Below, one piece after another: positions 40,340 to 49,757 of a DNA stretch of 64,000 nt. Position 1 is the stretch's first letter, and each line of letters starts with the position of its first letter. Source of the DNA: Corynebacterium sp. TAE3-ERU12 (lineage in GTDB: Bacteria; Actinomycetota; Actinomycetes; Mycobacteriales; Mycobacteriaceae); assembly GCF_019209905.1 (NCBI RefSeq), contig NZ_JAHUTM010000001.1, positions 1,240,001 through 1,304,000 of the forward strand, read 5' to 3'. The position numbers and the translations under genes are program-made. The notes under the pieces were generated by a model that worked only from the letters and a program-made list of their open reading frames with translations, did not search any database and was not told the origin of the DNA.

Positions 40340-40903
40340 CTAACGACTTCGCACGGAGGCTTCCACACGATCCAGCACATCGGACACGCCATCGGTAGGC
40401 TGCCCCGTCGCAATCCTGGTGATAAGCCCATCAAGCAAAAGCTCAAGGAGAAGTCGCAAGGATTCCGGCGGAATATCGCTACGCAAGGCGCCGGCTTCTG
40501 CACTTGCAGAAAGACGCTCCCGCACGGCGTGATCGAGGTGTTCTTGATGCTGGAACCACTGCTGGCGGAACTCAGCGTCGGTACGCAACCGACGCACCAC
40601 CTCAAGGCGCGTACCCAACCAGGCATGCTGGTCAGGATTGGCAATGAGATCCCGCATGACCTCCACCAACCCGGATTCCTCAGTCAACTCCGCCATCTGG
40701 CGGGAATCTTCTTCAGCAAGGGCTAAAAACAGCCCTTCCTTGGAACCGAAGTGGTGGAAGATAGCGCCCCGAGATTTACCCGTGGCTGCTTCCAGTCGTG
40801 CAACGGTTGCTCCGCCGTAGCCGAACTCGGTGAAACACCGGCGCGCACCTTCCAGGATGTCCTGACGGCGTTGCGCCAAATCTTCAACGCTTACCTTCGG
40901 CAT
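40340..40903 (-). CDS. acnR: AcnR, TetR-family repressor of aconitase
   Basis: A 187-residue TetR-family protein. The HTH lies near residues 12-58 (RRQDILEGARRCFTEFGYGGATVARLEAATGKSRGAIFHHFGSKEGLFLAL) and a helical ligand domain follows. The sequence resembles C. glutamicum AcnR, which represses acn in response to citrate and magnesium. I choose ATG 40903 with GGGGAG upstream; ATG 40927 would add 8 residues. It lies 89 bases after acnA. An operator resembling the AcnR box is present upstream of acnA. Confidence 0.93.
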   Translation of the reverse strand: MPKVSVEDLAQRRQDILEGARRCFTEFGYGGATVARLEAATGKSRGAIFHHFGSKEGLFLALAEEDSRQMAELTEESGLVEVMRDLIANPDQHAWLGTRLEVVRRLRTDAEFRQQWFQHQEHLDHAVRERLSASAEAGALRSDIPPESLRLLLELLLDGLITRIATGQPTDGVSDVLDRVEASVRSR

Positions 40904-40930
40904 AGGCTGCTCCCCGCAGTTGTGCACTGA

Positions 40931-40963
40931 TCCGCCCCGGACCCTGGATGGGACCGGGGCGGA
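40931..40963 (-). repeat. Hairpin between acnA and acnR
   Basis: A 14-position inverted repeat with one mismatch (arms 40931-40944 and 40950-40963, five-base loop) fills the acnA-acnR space. On the minus strand no T-run follows, so it is more likely an mRNA 3'-end stabiliser or attenuator than a true terminator. Confidence 0.7.
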
Positions 40964-40992
40964 CTATTAAGGGGCCTCAACGGGCAGTGAAA

Positions 40993-43779
40993 CTAGCCGT
41001 TGATCATATTGCGCAGCACGTACTGCAGGATGCCGCCGTGACGGTAGTAGTCAGCCTCACCGGGGGTGTCGATGCGGGTGACAGCGTCGAACTCAATGAC
41101 GTCACCATTTTCCTTGGTGGCCTTGACGTGCACCGTCTTCGGAGTGGTGCCGTTATTGAGCTCCTCGATACCGGAGATATCGAAGGTCTCAGTGCCTTCC
41201 AAGCCCAGGGACTTCCAGGACTCGCCTTCGGGGAACTGCAGCGGGATGACGCCCATGCCGATGAGGTTCGAGCGGTGAATACGCTCGAAGGACTCGGCGA
41301 TGACGGCGCGCACGCCCAGCAGCAGGGTGCCCTTAGCGGCCCAGTCACGGGAGGAACCGGTGCCGTACTCCTTACCACCGAGCACCACAAGGGGAGTGTT
41401 TTCCTTCTTGTAGTTCTGGGCGGCGTCGTAGATGAAGGACTGCGGTCCACCTTCCTGGGTGAAGTCGCGGGTGTAGCCACCCGAGACGCCATCGAGCAGC
41501 TGGTTCTGCAGGCGGATATTGGCGAAGGTACCGCGCACCATCACCTCGTGGTTACCACGGCGGGCGCCCAAGGAGTTGTAGTCCTTGCGCTCCACACCCA
41601 TGGAGTCGAGGTACTGGGCAGCCGGGGTGCCCGGCTTAATCGACGATGCCGGGGAGATGTGGTCAGTGGTGACCGAGTCGCCCAGCAAGCACAGCACGCG
41701 AGCGCCGTCGATGTCGGTGACATCGGAGGGCTCCATGTCCATCTCGTCGAAGTACGGTGCCTTGCGGATGTAGGAGGAGGCGTCGTCCCACGCGAAGGTC
41801 TTGCCCTCCGGGGTGGGCAGGGACTGCCAGCGCTCATCACCGGCGAAGACGTCAGCGTAGTCCTCGTCGTACAGCTCGGAGGTGATGCACTCCTCGATGA
41901 CGGACTCGATCTCTTCGGTGGTCGGCCAGATATCGCGCAGGAAGACGTCATTGCCGTCCTGGTCCTGACCCAGCGGATCGGTCTCGAAATCGAAGTCCAT
42001 GGTGCCGGCGATGGCGTAGGCGATAACCAGGATCGGCGACGCAAGATAGTTCATCTTGATGTCGGGGTTAATACGACCCTCGAAGTTACGGTTACCGGAC
42101 AGCACCGCGGTAGCAGCCAGGTCGCCCTCGTTGATGCCGTCGGAGATTTCCTGCGGCAGGGGACCGGAGTTACCAATACAGGTGGTGCAGCCGTAGCCGA
42201 CGAGGTAGAAGCCCATGGCCTCCAGGGAGGACCACAGGCCCGCCTTCTCGTAGTAGCCGGTGACAACCTGGGAGCCCGGAGCCATGGAGGTCTTCACCCA
42301 CGGCTTGGACTTCAGGCCCTTATCCGCGGCGTTGCGCGCCAGCAGGGCGGCACCGACCATGACGGACGGGTTGGAGGTGTTGGTGCAGGAGGTGATGGAG
42401 GCGATACCGACCATGCCGTGGTCGAGCTCGATCTTCTCACCCTTGTACTCAACAACAGTCGGGTTGGAGGGACGACCCTCAGCCGATGCGGCAGCGGAGG
42501 GCATATTGCCCTTGGCGTCGGCAGCATTGGCCGGGGTGCCGGCAGCAGCAGCGCCGCCCTCATCGGCCATATCGCCCATATCTTCGCCGACGGAGACGTA
42601 GTTGTGCAGGTCCTTGCGGAACTGGCTCTTAGCGTCGGTGAGCTCGATGCGGTCCTGGGGACGCTTCGGGCCGGCGATGGAGGGAACGACAGTGGACAGG
42701 TCGAGCTCGAGGTACTCGGAGTACTCGGCCTCGGGGGTGTTCTCGTCGAGCCACATGCCCTGAGCCTTGGCGTACTCCTCGACCAGAGCCAGGGACTCCT
42801 TGGAGCGGCCGGTGAGCTCGAGGTACTTGATGGTCTCCTCGTCGATCGGGAAGATCGCGGCGGTGGAGCCGAACTCGGGGGACATATTGCCGATGGTGGC
42901 GCGGTTGGCCAGCGGCAGCTTGGAGACGCCAGCGCCGTAGAACTCGACGAACTTGCCGACCACACCGTGCTGACGAAGCATGTCGGTGATGGTGAGCACG
43001 ACGTCGGTGGCGGTGCAGCCCACCGGCATATCGCCGGTCAGCTTGAAGCCAACAACGCGCGGGATGAGCATGGAGATCGGCTGGCCCAGCATGGCAGCCT
43101 CGGCCTCAATGCCGCCAACACCCCAGCCCAGGATGCCCAGGCCGTTTTCCATGGTGGTGTGGGAGTCAGTACCGACACAGGTATCGGGGTAGGCCAGGCC
43201 GTCCTTGTCGAAGACGGTGCGGGCCAGGTACTCGATGTTGACCTGGTGCACAATGCCGGTTCCCGGGGGAACGACACGGAAGTTGTCGAAGGCACCGGTG
43301 CCCCAACGCAGGAAGCGGTAACGCTCATCATTGCGCTGGTACTCGATGTCCACGTTGGTCTCGAGGGACTGCGAGTCACCGAAAGCTTCGATGATGACGG
43401 AGTGGTCGATGACCATCTCGGCCGGGTTGAGCGGGTTAACCGCGTCCGGGTCACCGCCGAGGGTCTTGACCGCTTCACGCATGGTGGCCAGGTCAACCAC
43501 ACAGGCAACACCGGTGAAGTCCTGCATGATCACACGGGCTGGGGTGAACTGGATCTCAATCGACGGGTCTGCGCTGGGGTCCCAGTTAGCAACCGCGTTG
43601 ATGTGCTCTTCGGTAATGTTCGCGCCGTCTTCATTGCGCAGCAGGTTCTCGCCGAGAACCTTCAGCGCGTAGGGCAGCTTCTCCATGCCGGGCACGGCGT
43701 CAATGCGGTAGTAGTCGTAGGACTTGCCATTGACGTCAAGAGTGCTCTTGGCATCGAAGGAGTTTTTGCTGTCAGTCAC
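40993..43779 (-). CDS. acnA: Aconitate hydratase
   Basis: Interconverts citrate and isocitrate with a [4Fe-4S] cluster. The 928-residue protein has the cluster Cys in [13 protein letters not shown] and [14 protein letters not shown], the early motifs [27 protein letters not shown] and [15 protein letters not shown], and the swivel-domain motif [17 protein letters not shown] low-complexity Ala/Gly/Pro-rich insert (about 415-450) lies between domains, at a place that also varies in C. glutamicum. The start is GTG 43779 ([12 protein letters not shown]) with GGAG 6 bases upstream. It is co-oriented with acnR and preceded by a promoter carrying a probable AcnR operator. Confidence 0.98.
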   Translation of the reverse strand: MTDSKNSFDAKSTLDVNGKSYDYYRIDAVPGMEKLPYALKVLGENLLRNEDGANITEEHINAVANWDPSADPSIEIQFTPARVIMQDFTGVACVVDLATMREAVKTLGGDPDAVNPLNPAEMVIDHSVIIEAFGDSQSLETNVDIEYQRNDERYRFLRWGTGAFDNFRVVPPGTGIVHQVNIEYLARTVFDKDGLAYPDTCVGTDSHTTMENGLGILGWGVGGIEAEAAMLGQPISMLIPRVVGFKLTGDMPVGCTATDVVLTITDMLRQHGVVGKFVEFYGAGVSKLPLANRATIGNMSPEFGSTAAIFPIDEETIKYLELTGRSKESLALVEEYAKAQGMWLDENTPEAEYSEYLELDLSTVVPSIAGPKRPQDRIELTDAKSQFRKDLHNYVSVGEDMGDMADEGGAAAAGTPANAADAKGNMPSAAASAEGRPSNPTVVEYKGEKIELDHGMVGIASITSCTNTSNPSVMVGAALLARNAADKGLKSKPWVKTSMAPGSQVVTGYYEKAGLWSSLEAMGFYLVGYGCTTCIGNSGPLPQEISDGINEGDLAATAVLSGNRNFEGRINPDIKMNYLASPILVIAYAIAGTMDFDFETDPLGQDQDGNDVFLRDIWPTTEEIESVIEECITSELYDEDYADVFAGDERWQSLPTPEGKTFAWDDASSYIRKAPYFDEMDMEPSDVTDIDGARVLCLLGDSVTTDHISPASSIKPGTPAAQYLDSMGVERKDYNSLGARRGNHEVMVRGTFANIRLQNQLLDGVSGGYTRDFTQEGGPQSFIYDAAQNYKKENTPLVVLGGKEYGTGSSRDWAAKGTLLLGVRAVIAESFERIHRSNLIGMGVIPLQFPEGESWKSLGLEGTETFDISGIEELNNGTTPKTVHVKATKENGDVIEFDAVTRIDTPGEADYYRHGGILQYVLRNMING

Positions 43780-43911
43780 AGTCAGCTCCAATTCTTTAAT
43801 TCGGGTGAGTGCGCACCGTGGCCCCGCACACGAACGGGCCCTAGGCGCGTAGCTCGAGCGTCTAGTGAAGCCGGCAACGCAGACCACACAAATAGTGCTC
43901 GACCTCAAACA

Positions 43912-43934
43912 ATCTTAACAGTACGGGCGTTCTG
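43912..43934 (-). promoter_or_regulatory. acnA promoter with AcnR-type operator
   Basis: Read on the minus strand, CAGAACGCCCGTACTG (43919-43934) fits the AcnR motif I recall for C. glutamicum, CAGNACNNNCGTACTG, at every fixed position. One base further comes TAAGAT (43912-43917), a good -10 box, so a bound AcnR would cover the -35/-10 spacer. The leader to GTG 43779 would be about 125 bases. The remaining 43935-44075 shows no other clear signal. Confidence 0.75.
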
Positions 43935-44075
43935 TTCCATAAATGAGCCTCCCGCGTGCCGCTTTGCTTAACCCCGGCGCAGCTGGGTGAACCACACCCC
44001 CGCGCGCCATCACTGATTCGCCGTCACTAACGGGCACAATGGCCACACCCAAATGAAACCCCCAGGAGTGACGCG

Positions 44076-44573
44076 ATGACGACCGAGGTGCAGACCGCGA
44101 GCGAATACTTCGACATCGACGCTATCCGCGCCGAGCTGGCCGAGGATCGCATCGTAACGACGAATGCGCAGCTTGACGACGCATTGCAACCGATCGTCGA
44201 TGATGCGGGCAGCCGTGGCATGCCCGATCTTCAGGTTGTCGTATTAGATAAGACACCTGAGACAGACACCCTGGTGCGGGATTTGGCGACCACCATTGGC
44301 CAGGAGACCGGCGGCACCGTTGTGGTGCGTAGCCCCATGATGAGCGGTTCTTATTCGGAAAGCTTTTCTCGTTCTGCTTTGGAGTCGGGGGAGTTGGCGA
44401 TGATGGATGAGATTCGCTACCCCGAAGGCCTTGACGCGTTTATTCATACGACTACGACGCATTTCATTCCGTGGTCTGAGATCAACTACATCGCCCTCGG
44501 GGTGGTCATGGTCTTGGCCGTGACCCTGCCTCTGGTGTGGTGGTTGCGGGCGCGCAGGGCTTACAGCCGGTGA
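44076..44573 (+). CDS. Conserved small membrane protein (Rv1476-like, DUF6676)
   Basis: A 165-residue protein with a soluble N-terminal domain (about 1-130, including LQVVVLDKTPETDTLVRDLATTIGQETGGTVVVRSP) and one C-terminal helix (about 136-158) followed by a basic tail, so probably anchored with its bulk outside. Its place between acn and the NlpC/P60 gene matches Rv1476 in M. tuberculosis. Function is unknown. ATG 44076 has an AGGAG site upstream. A strong terminator follows, separating it from the hydrolase gene. Confidence 0.85.
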   Translation: MTTEVQTASEYFDIDAIRAELAEDRIVTTNAQLDDALQPIVDDAGSRGMPDLQVVVLDKTPETDTLVRDLATTIGQETGGTVVVRSPMMSGSYSESFSRSALESGELAMMDEIRYPEGLDAFIHTTTTHFIPWSEINYIALGVVMVLAVTLPLVWWLRARRAYSR

Positions 44574-44613
44574 CGACGACCGGATAGTGTGTAGCGCCCT
44601 TTTGGGTCGGTGC

Positions 44614-44653
44614 AGCCTTGACTCGCCTTAGCGGTAGTCAAGGCTTTATTCTT
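44614..44653 (+). terminator. Rho-independent terminator
   Basis: A 10-bp stem (AGCCTTGACT 44614-44623 with AGTCAAGGCT 44636-44645) is followed by TTTATTCTT. It ends the transcript of the Rv1476-like gene. Confidence 0.88.
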
Positions 44654-45008
44654 GACCAAATGACGGCCTCGTAGTCGCTTTTGCGTATCCCCAGCTCATG
44701 ACACACCGCACAAAACCCAAAATGAGACGAAGGTCACACTAGAAATTTTTGCCGACAAGCCTGCAGGTTAGACGCGGTTACGAACGCATAACAGCCATGA
44801 GATGAGTTTATTCTTATGTGACTGCTGTGTTTTTAGGGGCGCGAGTGCCGTAGCGTGCCTGTTGTTCGGCAGTTAGACCTATGTTGCCCTATGAGGCGCA
44901 GGGTCATCTGCTGGTAACGCCGGTATATACGGAGCGGCGCACGGTAAGAGCAATGGGGAAGTTGTTTCTGCCTAGACGCTCCGGCAGTCAACAAACCAAG
45001 GAGCACAG
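44654..45008 (+). other. Long upstream region of the NlpC/P60 hydrolase gene
   Basis: About 355 bases with no supportable gene. Possible hairpins include TGCCG/CGGCA around 44855-44880 and CTGCC/GGCAG around 44970-44990, and AAGGAG ends the region. Promoter candidates (for example TATATA near 44926) lack a good -35. I looked for the c-di-AMP (ydaO) riboswitch found before some actinobacterial wall hydrolases and did not see its conserved core. Confidence 0.5.
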
Positions 45009-46796
45009 GTGGCCCACGCTCGACCCTTCAGCGACCAGCGCTGGATTACGCGCCCAGTCGCAGGCCTAGCCATGGCCGCGATGTTTGCTGCGCAGATTCC
45101 TGCCGCAGCAGCTGAACCGCGCCCTGTCAGTCAGACCGAAATCAATAACGCCAAAGCAGAGCTGAATACCTCTGCCCAGGTCGTCCAGAACCTCGTTGCT
45201 GAGGCATCCGCCAGCGAACGCGAAGTCGCCGCGCTGGAACTGCAGTTAGGTTCCATCCGCGAAAGCGTCAACCGCGCCATGGTCGACCTCGAAGTCGCCC
45301 GTGAGGAAGCCGAACGCAACCGCGCCGCCGCCGCCGAAGCCCGCGCCAAGCTCGATGACGCCCGCGAGGTGCTGCGCCAGGAGCAGGCTGACTTCAACAA
45401 GCTGGCCCGCTCGATCATGCGCCAGGGCAAGTCCACCGGCAGCAGCCTGCAGGGCGCCAATGACGCCAATGAGGCCCTGGAGCGTTCCGCACTGCTGCGC
45501 CGCAAGGTCGAAGAGCAGCAGGCCGAGCTTGAAGAGCTCGTCCGCGCCCGTACCCGCGACGCCAACTCTGAGGCCTCCCTGCGCGTAGCCAAGCGCGAAG
45601 CGGAGCAGTCGGAGCTCGTCGCCGAGACCCGCAAGACCGAGGCCGAGCAGTCCATGGTCACTGCCACCGAGAAGCTTGAGGTCAAGCAGACCGAGTACCG
45701 CCAGGTTCTCGCTGAGCGCCGTGGCGCCGATGCTGCACTTGAGGCTGCCCGCACGGTAGTCCAGGAACTCAACCGCGCCCGGGAAGCCTACGAAAACAGC
45801 GAAGAGCGCAAGCGTGCGGAAAAGGCACTGGCTGAGGCCGCGCAGCGCGCTGCCGATGAGGCACGTGCGCGCATCAAGGCCGAGATTGAGGACGAGGAAA
45901 ACCAGGCCCGCGTCCGCGATGCTGCCAAGGGCATTGCTGCCTTGGGTGCTCGTGCCGCCGCCGAGGCTATCCGCGCCGCCCAGGAGCGTGCCGACGAGAA
46001 TAACGGCGCCGATAACGGCTCCAATGAGCCCACTCCGCTGCCCATCCCGGATGTGCCGTCCACCGAGCCCACCCCAGAGCCCTCGCAGCCCTCGGAAGAG
46101 CCGACCCCGGACACCGACGCCAGCACCGACAACGGCACCGACAATGGCACTGGTACCGGTGATGCCAATACCGGCACAGCCGATGCGATCGCTGAGGCAG
46201 CCGATGCGGTCGAGGACGTCGTAGACGAGGTCCAGGAGAAGGCCGAGGAAGATAGCAACTCTGAGGCTGGCGCCTCCGATTCCGGCACCAGTGATTCCGG
46301 CACCACCGGCTCCGGTTCGACTGTAGAGACCGCCCCCAGCGGCGCTGAGGGCACCGCGTCTTCTGCTAGCTCCCGCGCCGCCAAGATTGAAACCGTGATC
46401 TCCCGCGCCAAGGCCTACCTGGGCACCCCGTACGCCTGGGGTGGCGGCAATGCCAACGGCCCGACTCGCGGCATCCGCGATGGTGGCGTGGCTGACGCCC
46501 ACGGCGATTACAACAAGGTCGGCTTCGACTGCTCCGGGCTTACTCTGTACGCCTACGCCGGTGTCGGCATCTCCCTGCCGCACTACACCGGGTACCAGTA
46601 CCAGCGCGGCACCCACTACCCGAAGTCCCAGATGCAGCGCGGCGACCTGCTGTTCTGGGGACCCAACGGCCACGGCCACGTCGCCATCTACCTCGGTGAT
46701 GGCACCATGATTGAGGCCCCGCAGTCCGGTGACGTCGTCAAGATTTCCCCGGTCCGCTACAACAGCATGACCCCGAATGTGGTCCGTCTGCTCTAA
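45009..46796 (+). CDS. Secreted NlpC/P60 peptidoglycan endopeptidase (RipA-like)
   Basis: Cleaves stem-peptide bonds in septal peptidoglycan during cell separation. The 595-residue protein has a signal peptide ending at PAAAAEP (about 1-35), a long Ala/Glu/Arg-rich coiled coil (about 40-320), a Pro/Thr/Gly/Asp-rich linker (about 325-455), and a C-terminal NlpC/P60 domain with Cys in GFDCSGLTLYAYAG, His in GHGHVAIYLGDG and the closing VVKISPVR. The coiled coil is typical for RipA-type proteins controlled by FtsEX-like partners. GTG 45009 has AAGGAG upstream. Unlike M. tuberculosis, only one such gene is here (no ripB follows). Confidence 0.93.
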   Translation: MAHARPFSDQRWITRPVAGLAMAAMFAAQIPAAAAEPRPVSQTEINNAKAELNTSAQVVQNLVAEASASEREVAALELQLGSIRESVNRAMVDLEVAREEAERNRAAAAEARAKLDDAREVLRQEQADFNKLARSIMRQGKSTGSSLQGANDANEALERSALLRRKVEEQQAELEELVRARTRDANSEASLRVAKREAEQSELVAETRKTEAEQSMVTATEKLEVKQTEYRQVLAERRGADAALEAARTVVQELNRAREAYENSEERKRAEKALAEAAQRAADEARARIKAEIEDEENQARVRDAAKGIAALGARAAAEAIRAAQERADENNGADNGSNEPTPLPIPDVPSTEPTPEPSQPSEEPTPDTDASTDNGTDNGTGTGDANTGTADAIAEAADAVEDVVDEVQEKAEEDSNSEAGASDSGTSDSGTTGSGSTVETAPSGAEGTASSASSRAAKIETVISRAKAYLGTPYAWGGGNANGPTRGIRDGGVADAHGDYNKVGFDCSGLTLYAYAGVGISLPHYTGYQYQRGTHYPKSQMQRGDLLFWGPNGHGHVAIYLGDGTMIEAPQSGDVVKISPVRYNSMTPNVVRLL

Positions 46797-46832
46797 AGTC
46801 AGGGCTACCGCGCCCGACTAAAAACCCTCGGC

Positions 46833-46859
46833 GCCCCGCAACCTGTACTGGTGCGGGGC
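46833..46859 (+). terminator. Hairpin after the NlpC/P60 gene
   Basis: An 8-bp G+C stem (46833-46840 with 46852-46859) lies 36 bases after the hydrolase stop and 34 bases before moxR. No T-run follows, so termination is doubtful; it may only attenuate. Confidence 0.4.
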
Positions 46860-46892
46860 CCTTGGACTGTTATCGATGAGGAGCCCTCCCAG

Positions 46893-47876
46893 GTGAACCA
46901 GCACGCGCAGAGCATAGAGTCCCACTCGGATATATCCCGTGTGCTCGCCGAGATGCAGACCGTGGTGGTCGGCCAGGAAAAACTGTGCCACCGCCTCGCT
47001 GTGGCCATGCTCGCCGGCGGCCATGTGCTCGTCGAAGGTGTGCCCGGTGTGGCGAAAACCTTGGCGGTGTCCACCTTCGCCACCGTGATCGGCGGTACTT
47101 TCCGCCGTATCCAGTTCACCCCGGACCTGGTTCCCTCCGATATTGTCGGCACCCGCATTTTCCGGCAGGACACCTCGACATTCAGCATTGAGCAGGGCCC
47201 AGTGATGGCCAATGTGGTGCTTGCCGACGAGATCAACCGCGCCCCGGCTAAGGTCCAGTCCGCTTTGTTGGAGGTCATGGCCGAGCGGCAGGTCTCGATC
47301 GGCAATGAAACCTTGCCGGTGCCGGACCCATTTTTGGTGCTGGCCACCCAGAACCCGATCGAAAACCAGGGCGTCTACCAGCTTCCCGAAGCGCAGCGGG
47401 ACCGTTTCTTATTCAAGGTCCTGGTGGGCTACCCAACACCTGCTGAGGAACGCGAGATTGTGTACCGGATGGGGTCGACCCCGCCGCGGGCGCACCAGAT
47501 CCTGGACCCGTTCCGGATTCGGGAGTTACAGCAGCACACCCGTGAGGTTTTCGTCCACCACAGTCTTATTGACTACGTTGTCGCGGTTATTGAACTGACC
47601 CGGAATCCGATGCGCGCGAATCTGGTTGATGTCAATCGTCAGCTTTCCTATGGCGCTTCGCCGCGTGCGACGCTGGGCACGATTGCTGCTGCCCGCGCCA
47701 CTGCGGTGTTGGCGGGCCGGGATTATGTTGTGCCGGAGGATATCGTCGAGGTGCTTCCCGACGTGCTGCGCCACCGCCTGGTGCTCAGCTATGAGGGCGT
47801 TGCTGAGGAAGTGACCCCGGACGTCATCATTGACCAGTTATTGGCTTCGGTGCGGCTGCCGGAGCCGGGGGTCTAG
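46893..47876 (+). CDS. MoxR-family AAA+ ATPase
   Basis: MoxR ATPases act as chaperones for partner VWA proteins. The 327-residue protein has Walker A GVPGVAKT, Walker B VVLADEINRAP, sensor motif LATQNPIENQGVYQLPEAQRDRF and the C-terminal lid. I prefer GTG 46893 (GGAG 9 bases upstream) over the frame start at 46851, which lies inside a hairpin. It is directly joined to the DUF58 and VWA genes: no spacing to the next start codon, the usual MoxR/DUF58/VWA operon, corresponding to moxR1-Rv1480-Rv1481. Confidence 0.93.
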   Translation: MNQHAQSIESHSDISRVLAEMQTVVVGQEKLCHRLAVAMLAGGHVLVEGVPGVAKTLAVSTFATVIGGTFRRIQFTPDLVPSDIVGTRIFRQDTSTFSIEQGPVMANVVLADEINRAPAKVQSALLEVMAERQVSIGNETLPVPDPFLVLATQNPIENQGVYQLPEAQRDRFLFKVLVGYPTPAEEREIVYRMGSTPPRAHQILDPFRIRELQQHTREVFVHHSLIDYVVAVIELTRNPMRANLVDVNRQLSYGASPRATLGTIAAARATAVLAGRDYVVPEDIVEVLPDVLRHRLVLSYEGVAEEVTPDVIIDQLLASVRLPEPGV

Positions 47877-48734
47877 ATGGCCCGCGGCGGCAAAGATCTG
47901 GAGCGCCTGCTGCGCCATGTGGAGTTAACGGTCACGCGGCGCCTCGATGGGATGTTGCGCGGTTCGTTTCCTTCTGCGCTGCCTGGCCCGGGCAGTGAGC
48001 CGGATGCTTCCCGGGAGTACACCCCAGGTGATGATGTGCGCCGGATGGACTGGGCGGTTACTGCGCGCACCGGTGTGCCGCATGTGCGCGATCCGGAGGC
48101 AGAGCGTGAGCTGGAGGCCTGGATTGTGATCGACGCCGCGCAGCGTCTCAACGCCGGTACCGGCGCGATCACGAAGCGGCACCTGCTCGTAGATGCCTGC
48201 GCTGCGGTGGCCTTGCTGAATTCGGGCCCGGGGGATCGCACTGCTTTGCTTGCCGACGGCCAGCTTGTGCCGCCGGCGCGGGGGCGGGCCGCGATGCTGC
48301 GGATTATGGATACCGCTGCTCGTCATGAGGGCGGTGGGGGTCTTGCTGCGGATTTGATGTCGCTTCCGGCGCGCGCCCCACATGCTGGCCTGATTGTGGT
48401 GATCTCCGATTTCCTCGGTGATTTCAGCTGGTCAGAGCCGCTGCGTGTGCTTGCTGCGCGTACTGATGTCATGGCCATTCACTTAGTCGATCCCGCCGAT
48501 GTGGAACTTCCCGGGGAAGGCCCGGTGGTGCTTTCCGACGCTGATTCCGGGCAGCGGTTATCCTTCACCGTCACAGAACGACTCCGGCGGGATTATGCTG
48601 CTCAGGCCGCCCAGCACCGGGAGCAGGTACATGCGGAATTGCGCCGCTGCCGGGCTGAGACCATTGAGTTGCGGACGGACCGGGATTGGGTGACTGATAT
48701 GGCCCGCCAGCTTTCTCGGAAGGCAGGACGTTAG
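47877..48734 (+). CDS. DUF58-domain protein
   Basis: A 285-residue protein with the DUF58 signature GPGSEPDASREYTPGDDVRRMDWAVTARTGVPHVRDPEAERELEAWIVIDAA, in a von Willebrand-like fold. It is the middle partner of MoxR and VWA genes and is probably cytosolic and membrane-associated through them. ATG 47877 immediately follows the moxR stop. Molecular function is not established; in mycobacteria this locus is linked to stress and envelope processes. Confidence 0.92.
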   Translation: MARGGKDLERLLRHVELTVTRRLDGMLRGSFPSALPGPGSEPDASREYTPGDDVRRMDWAVTARTGVPHVRDPEAERELEAWIVIDAAQRLNAGTGAITKRHLLVDACAAVALLNSGPGDRTALLADGQLVPPARGRAAMLRIMDTAARHEGGGGLAADLMSLPARAPHAGLIVVISDFLGDFSWSEPLRVLAARTDVMAIHLVDPADVELPGEGPVVLSDADSGQRLSFTVTERLRRDYAAQAAQHREQVHAELRRCRAETIELRTDRDWVTDMARQLSRKAGR

Positions 48735-49709
48735 ATGTTCGCGCATCCTTATTGGCTTGTCGCTGCTGTTATTCCGCTTATCGCGGCGGCTGTCTATGCG
48801 GTGGTGGTGCGGCGTTCGCGGCGCCGAGCGATCGCGTTTTCTAATACCTTCGCGTTGCAGCAGGTGTTGCAGTCCACAACGAATTGGACCCGGCATATCC
48901 CGGTTATTGCGATGGTGGTGGCCTTGGTGTTGGCCTGTATCGCCTTAGCGGAGCCGATTACAGAGAAGAAGGTCGCCCGCAATCGCGCCACGGTCATTCT
49001 TGTCGTGGATGTGTCGTTGTCCATGGGGGCAAAGGATGTTGCTCCGTCCCGTGTGGTTGCGGCGAAGGAGGCGGGGAAGAAGTTCATTGAGACCATGCCC
49101 GATGATCTCAACCTGGGTTTGGTGACTTTTGCGGGTTCTACGCGAACCCCGGTGTCGCCGACGACTGATCATGGCCGGGTTGCTCGTGCTTTGGACGCGG
49201 CTACCTTGGCTAATGCCACTGCCACTGGTGATGCGATTATGGCTGCCCTAGATGCGGTTGCCGAGGTTGAGGACACGATTGGTGGGGCAGAGGGCCCGCC
49301 GCCGGCGGCGATTATTTTGCTTTCCGACGGGGAGCAGACCATTCCGGCTGAACTCGATGATCCGCGGGGTGCTTATACCGCCGCTGAGGAGGCCGCCGAG
49401 CGGGGCGTGCCGGTGAATACTATTTCTTTCGGTACTCCCGACGGTGCTGTTGAAGTCCAGGGGGAACGAATCCCGGTGCCCACTGATGATGTGTCTTTGC
49501 AGCAGATCGCTGAGCGCACCGACGGCACGTTCAATAAGGCGGAGTCGCTCGATGAGCTCAATGATGCCTACGGCGAGTTGGCTGATGATATTGGTTATGA
49601 GATGCGCCAGGAGCCTAATCCGCGCCCGTGGTTATTGGCGGCTTTTTGGGTCCTTGTGATTGCGGTGGGCGCTGAGGTTTTCGAGTCGCGGCGCAGCCCT
49701 GGCCATTGA
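48735..49709 (+). CDS. Membrane VWA-domain protein (BatA-like)
   Basis: A 324-residue protein with two N-terminal helices (about 5-24 and 55-76), an extracytoplasmic or cytoplasmic VWA domain with an intact MIDAS start DVSLSMG (near residue 95) and LLSDGEQT later, and a final helix (about 297-315). ATG 48735 immediately follows the DUF58 stop. It is the likely client or partner of MoxR. A corynebacterial equivalent of Rv1481. Confidence 0.92.
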   Translation: MFAHPYWLVAAVIPLIAAAVYAVVVRRSRRRAIAFSNTFALQQVLQSTTNWTRHIPVIAMVVALVLACIALAEPITEKKVARNRATVILVVDVSLSMGAKDVAPSRVVAAKEAGKKFIETMPDDLNLGLVTFAGSTRTPVSPTTDHGRVARALDAATLANATATGDAIMAALDAVAEVEDTIGGAEGPPPAAIILLSDGEQTIPAELDDPRGAYTAAEEAAERGVPVNTISFGTPDGAVEVQGERIPVPTDDVSLQQIAERTDGTFNKAESLDELNDAYGELADDIGYEMRQEPNPRPWLLAAFWVLVIAVGAEVFESRRSPGH

Positions 49710-49745
49710 GGTGATGCTTAGCGGCATTTCGCCGTGGCGCCCGGT

Positions 49746-49751
49746 TAGACT
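49746..49751 (+). promoter_or_regulatory. Putative -10 box of hemH (leaderless)
   Basis: TAGACT is followed by 6 bases and the ATG of hemH at 49758. No ribosome-binding site is present. Confidence 0.5.
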
Positions 49752-49757
49752 GGCGGC

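Noticed and set aside
40948-43971. A 1007-codon open frame antisense to acnA, and similar long antisense frames opposite pgk-tpiA (1807-3630) and tkt (11771-13327)
   Set aside because: They mirror the codon pattern of well-identified genes in high-G+C DNA, have low-complexity Gly/Val/Leu/His-rich products, no ribosome-binding sites and no recognisable domains.
44770-44795. Possible MtrA box (GGTTACGAACGCATAAC)
   Set aside because: MtrA regulates wall hydrolases in relatives, but the match to repeat-type MtrA motifs is too loose to support a call.
44700-45008. c-di-AMP (ydaO) riboswitch before the NlpC/P60 gene
   Set aside because: The context invites it, but the conserved core expected for this riboswitch is not present in the sequence.
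44881-45069. 62-codon frame starting upstream of the NlpC/P60 gene
   Set aside because: It overlaps the hydrolase start in another frame and shows no family features.
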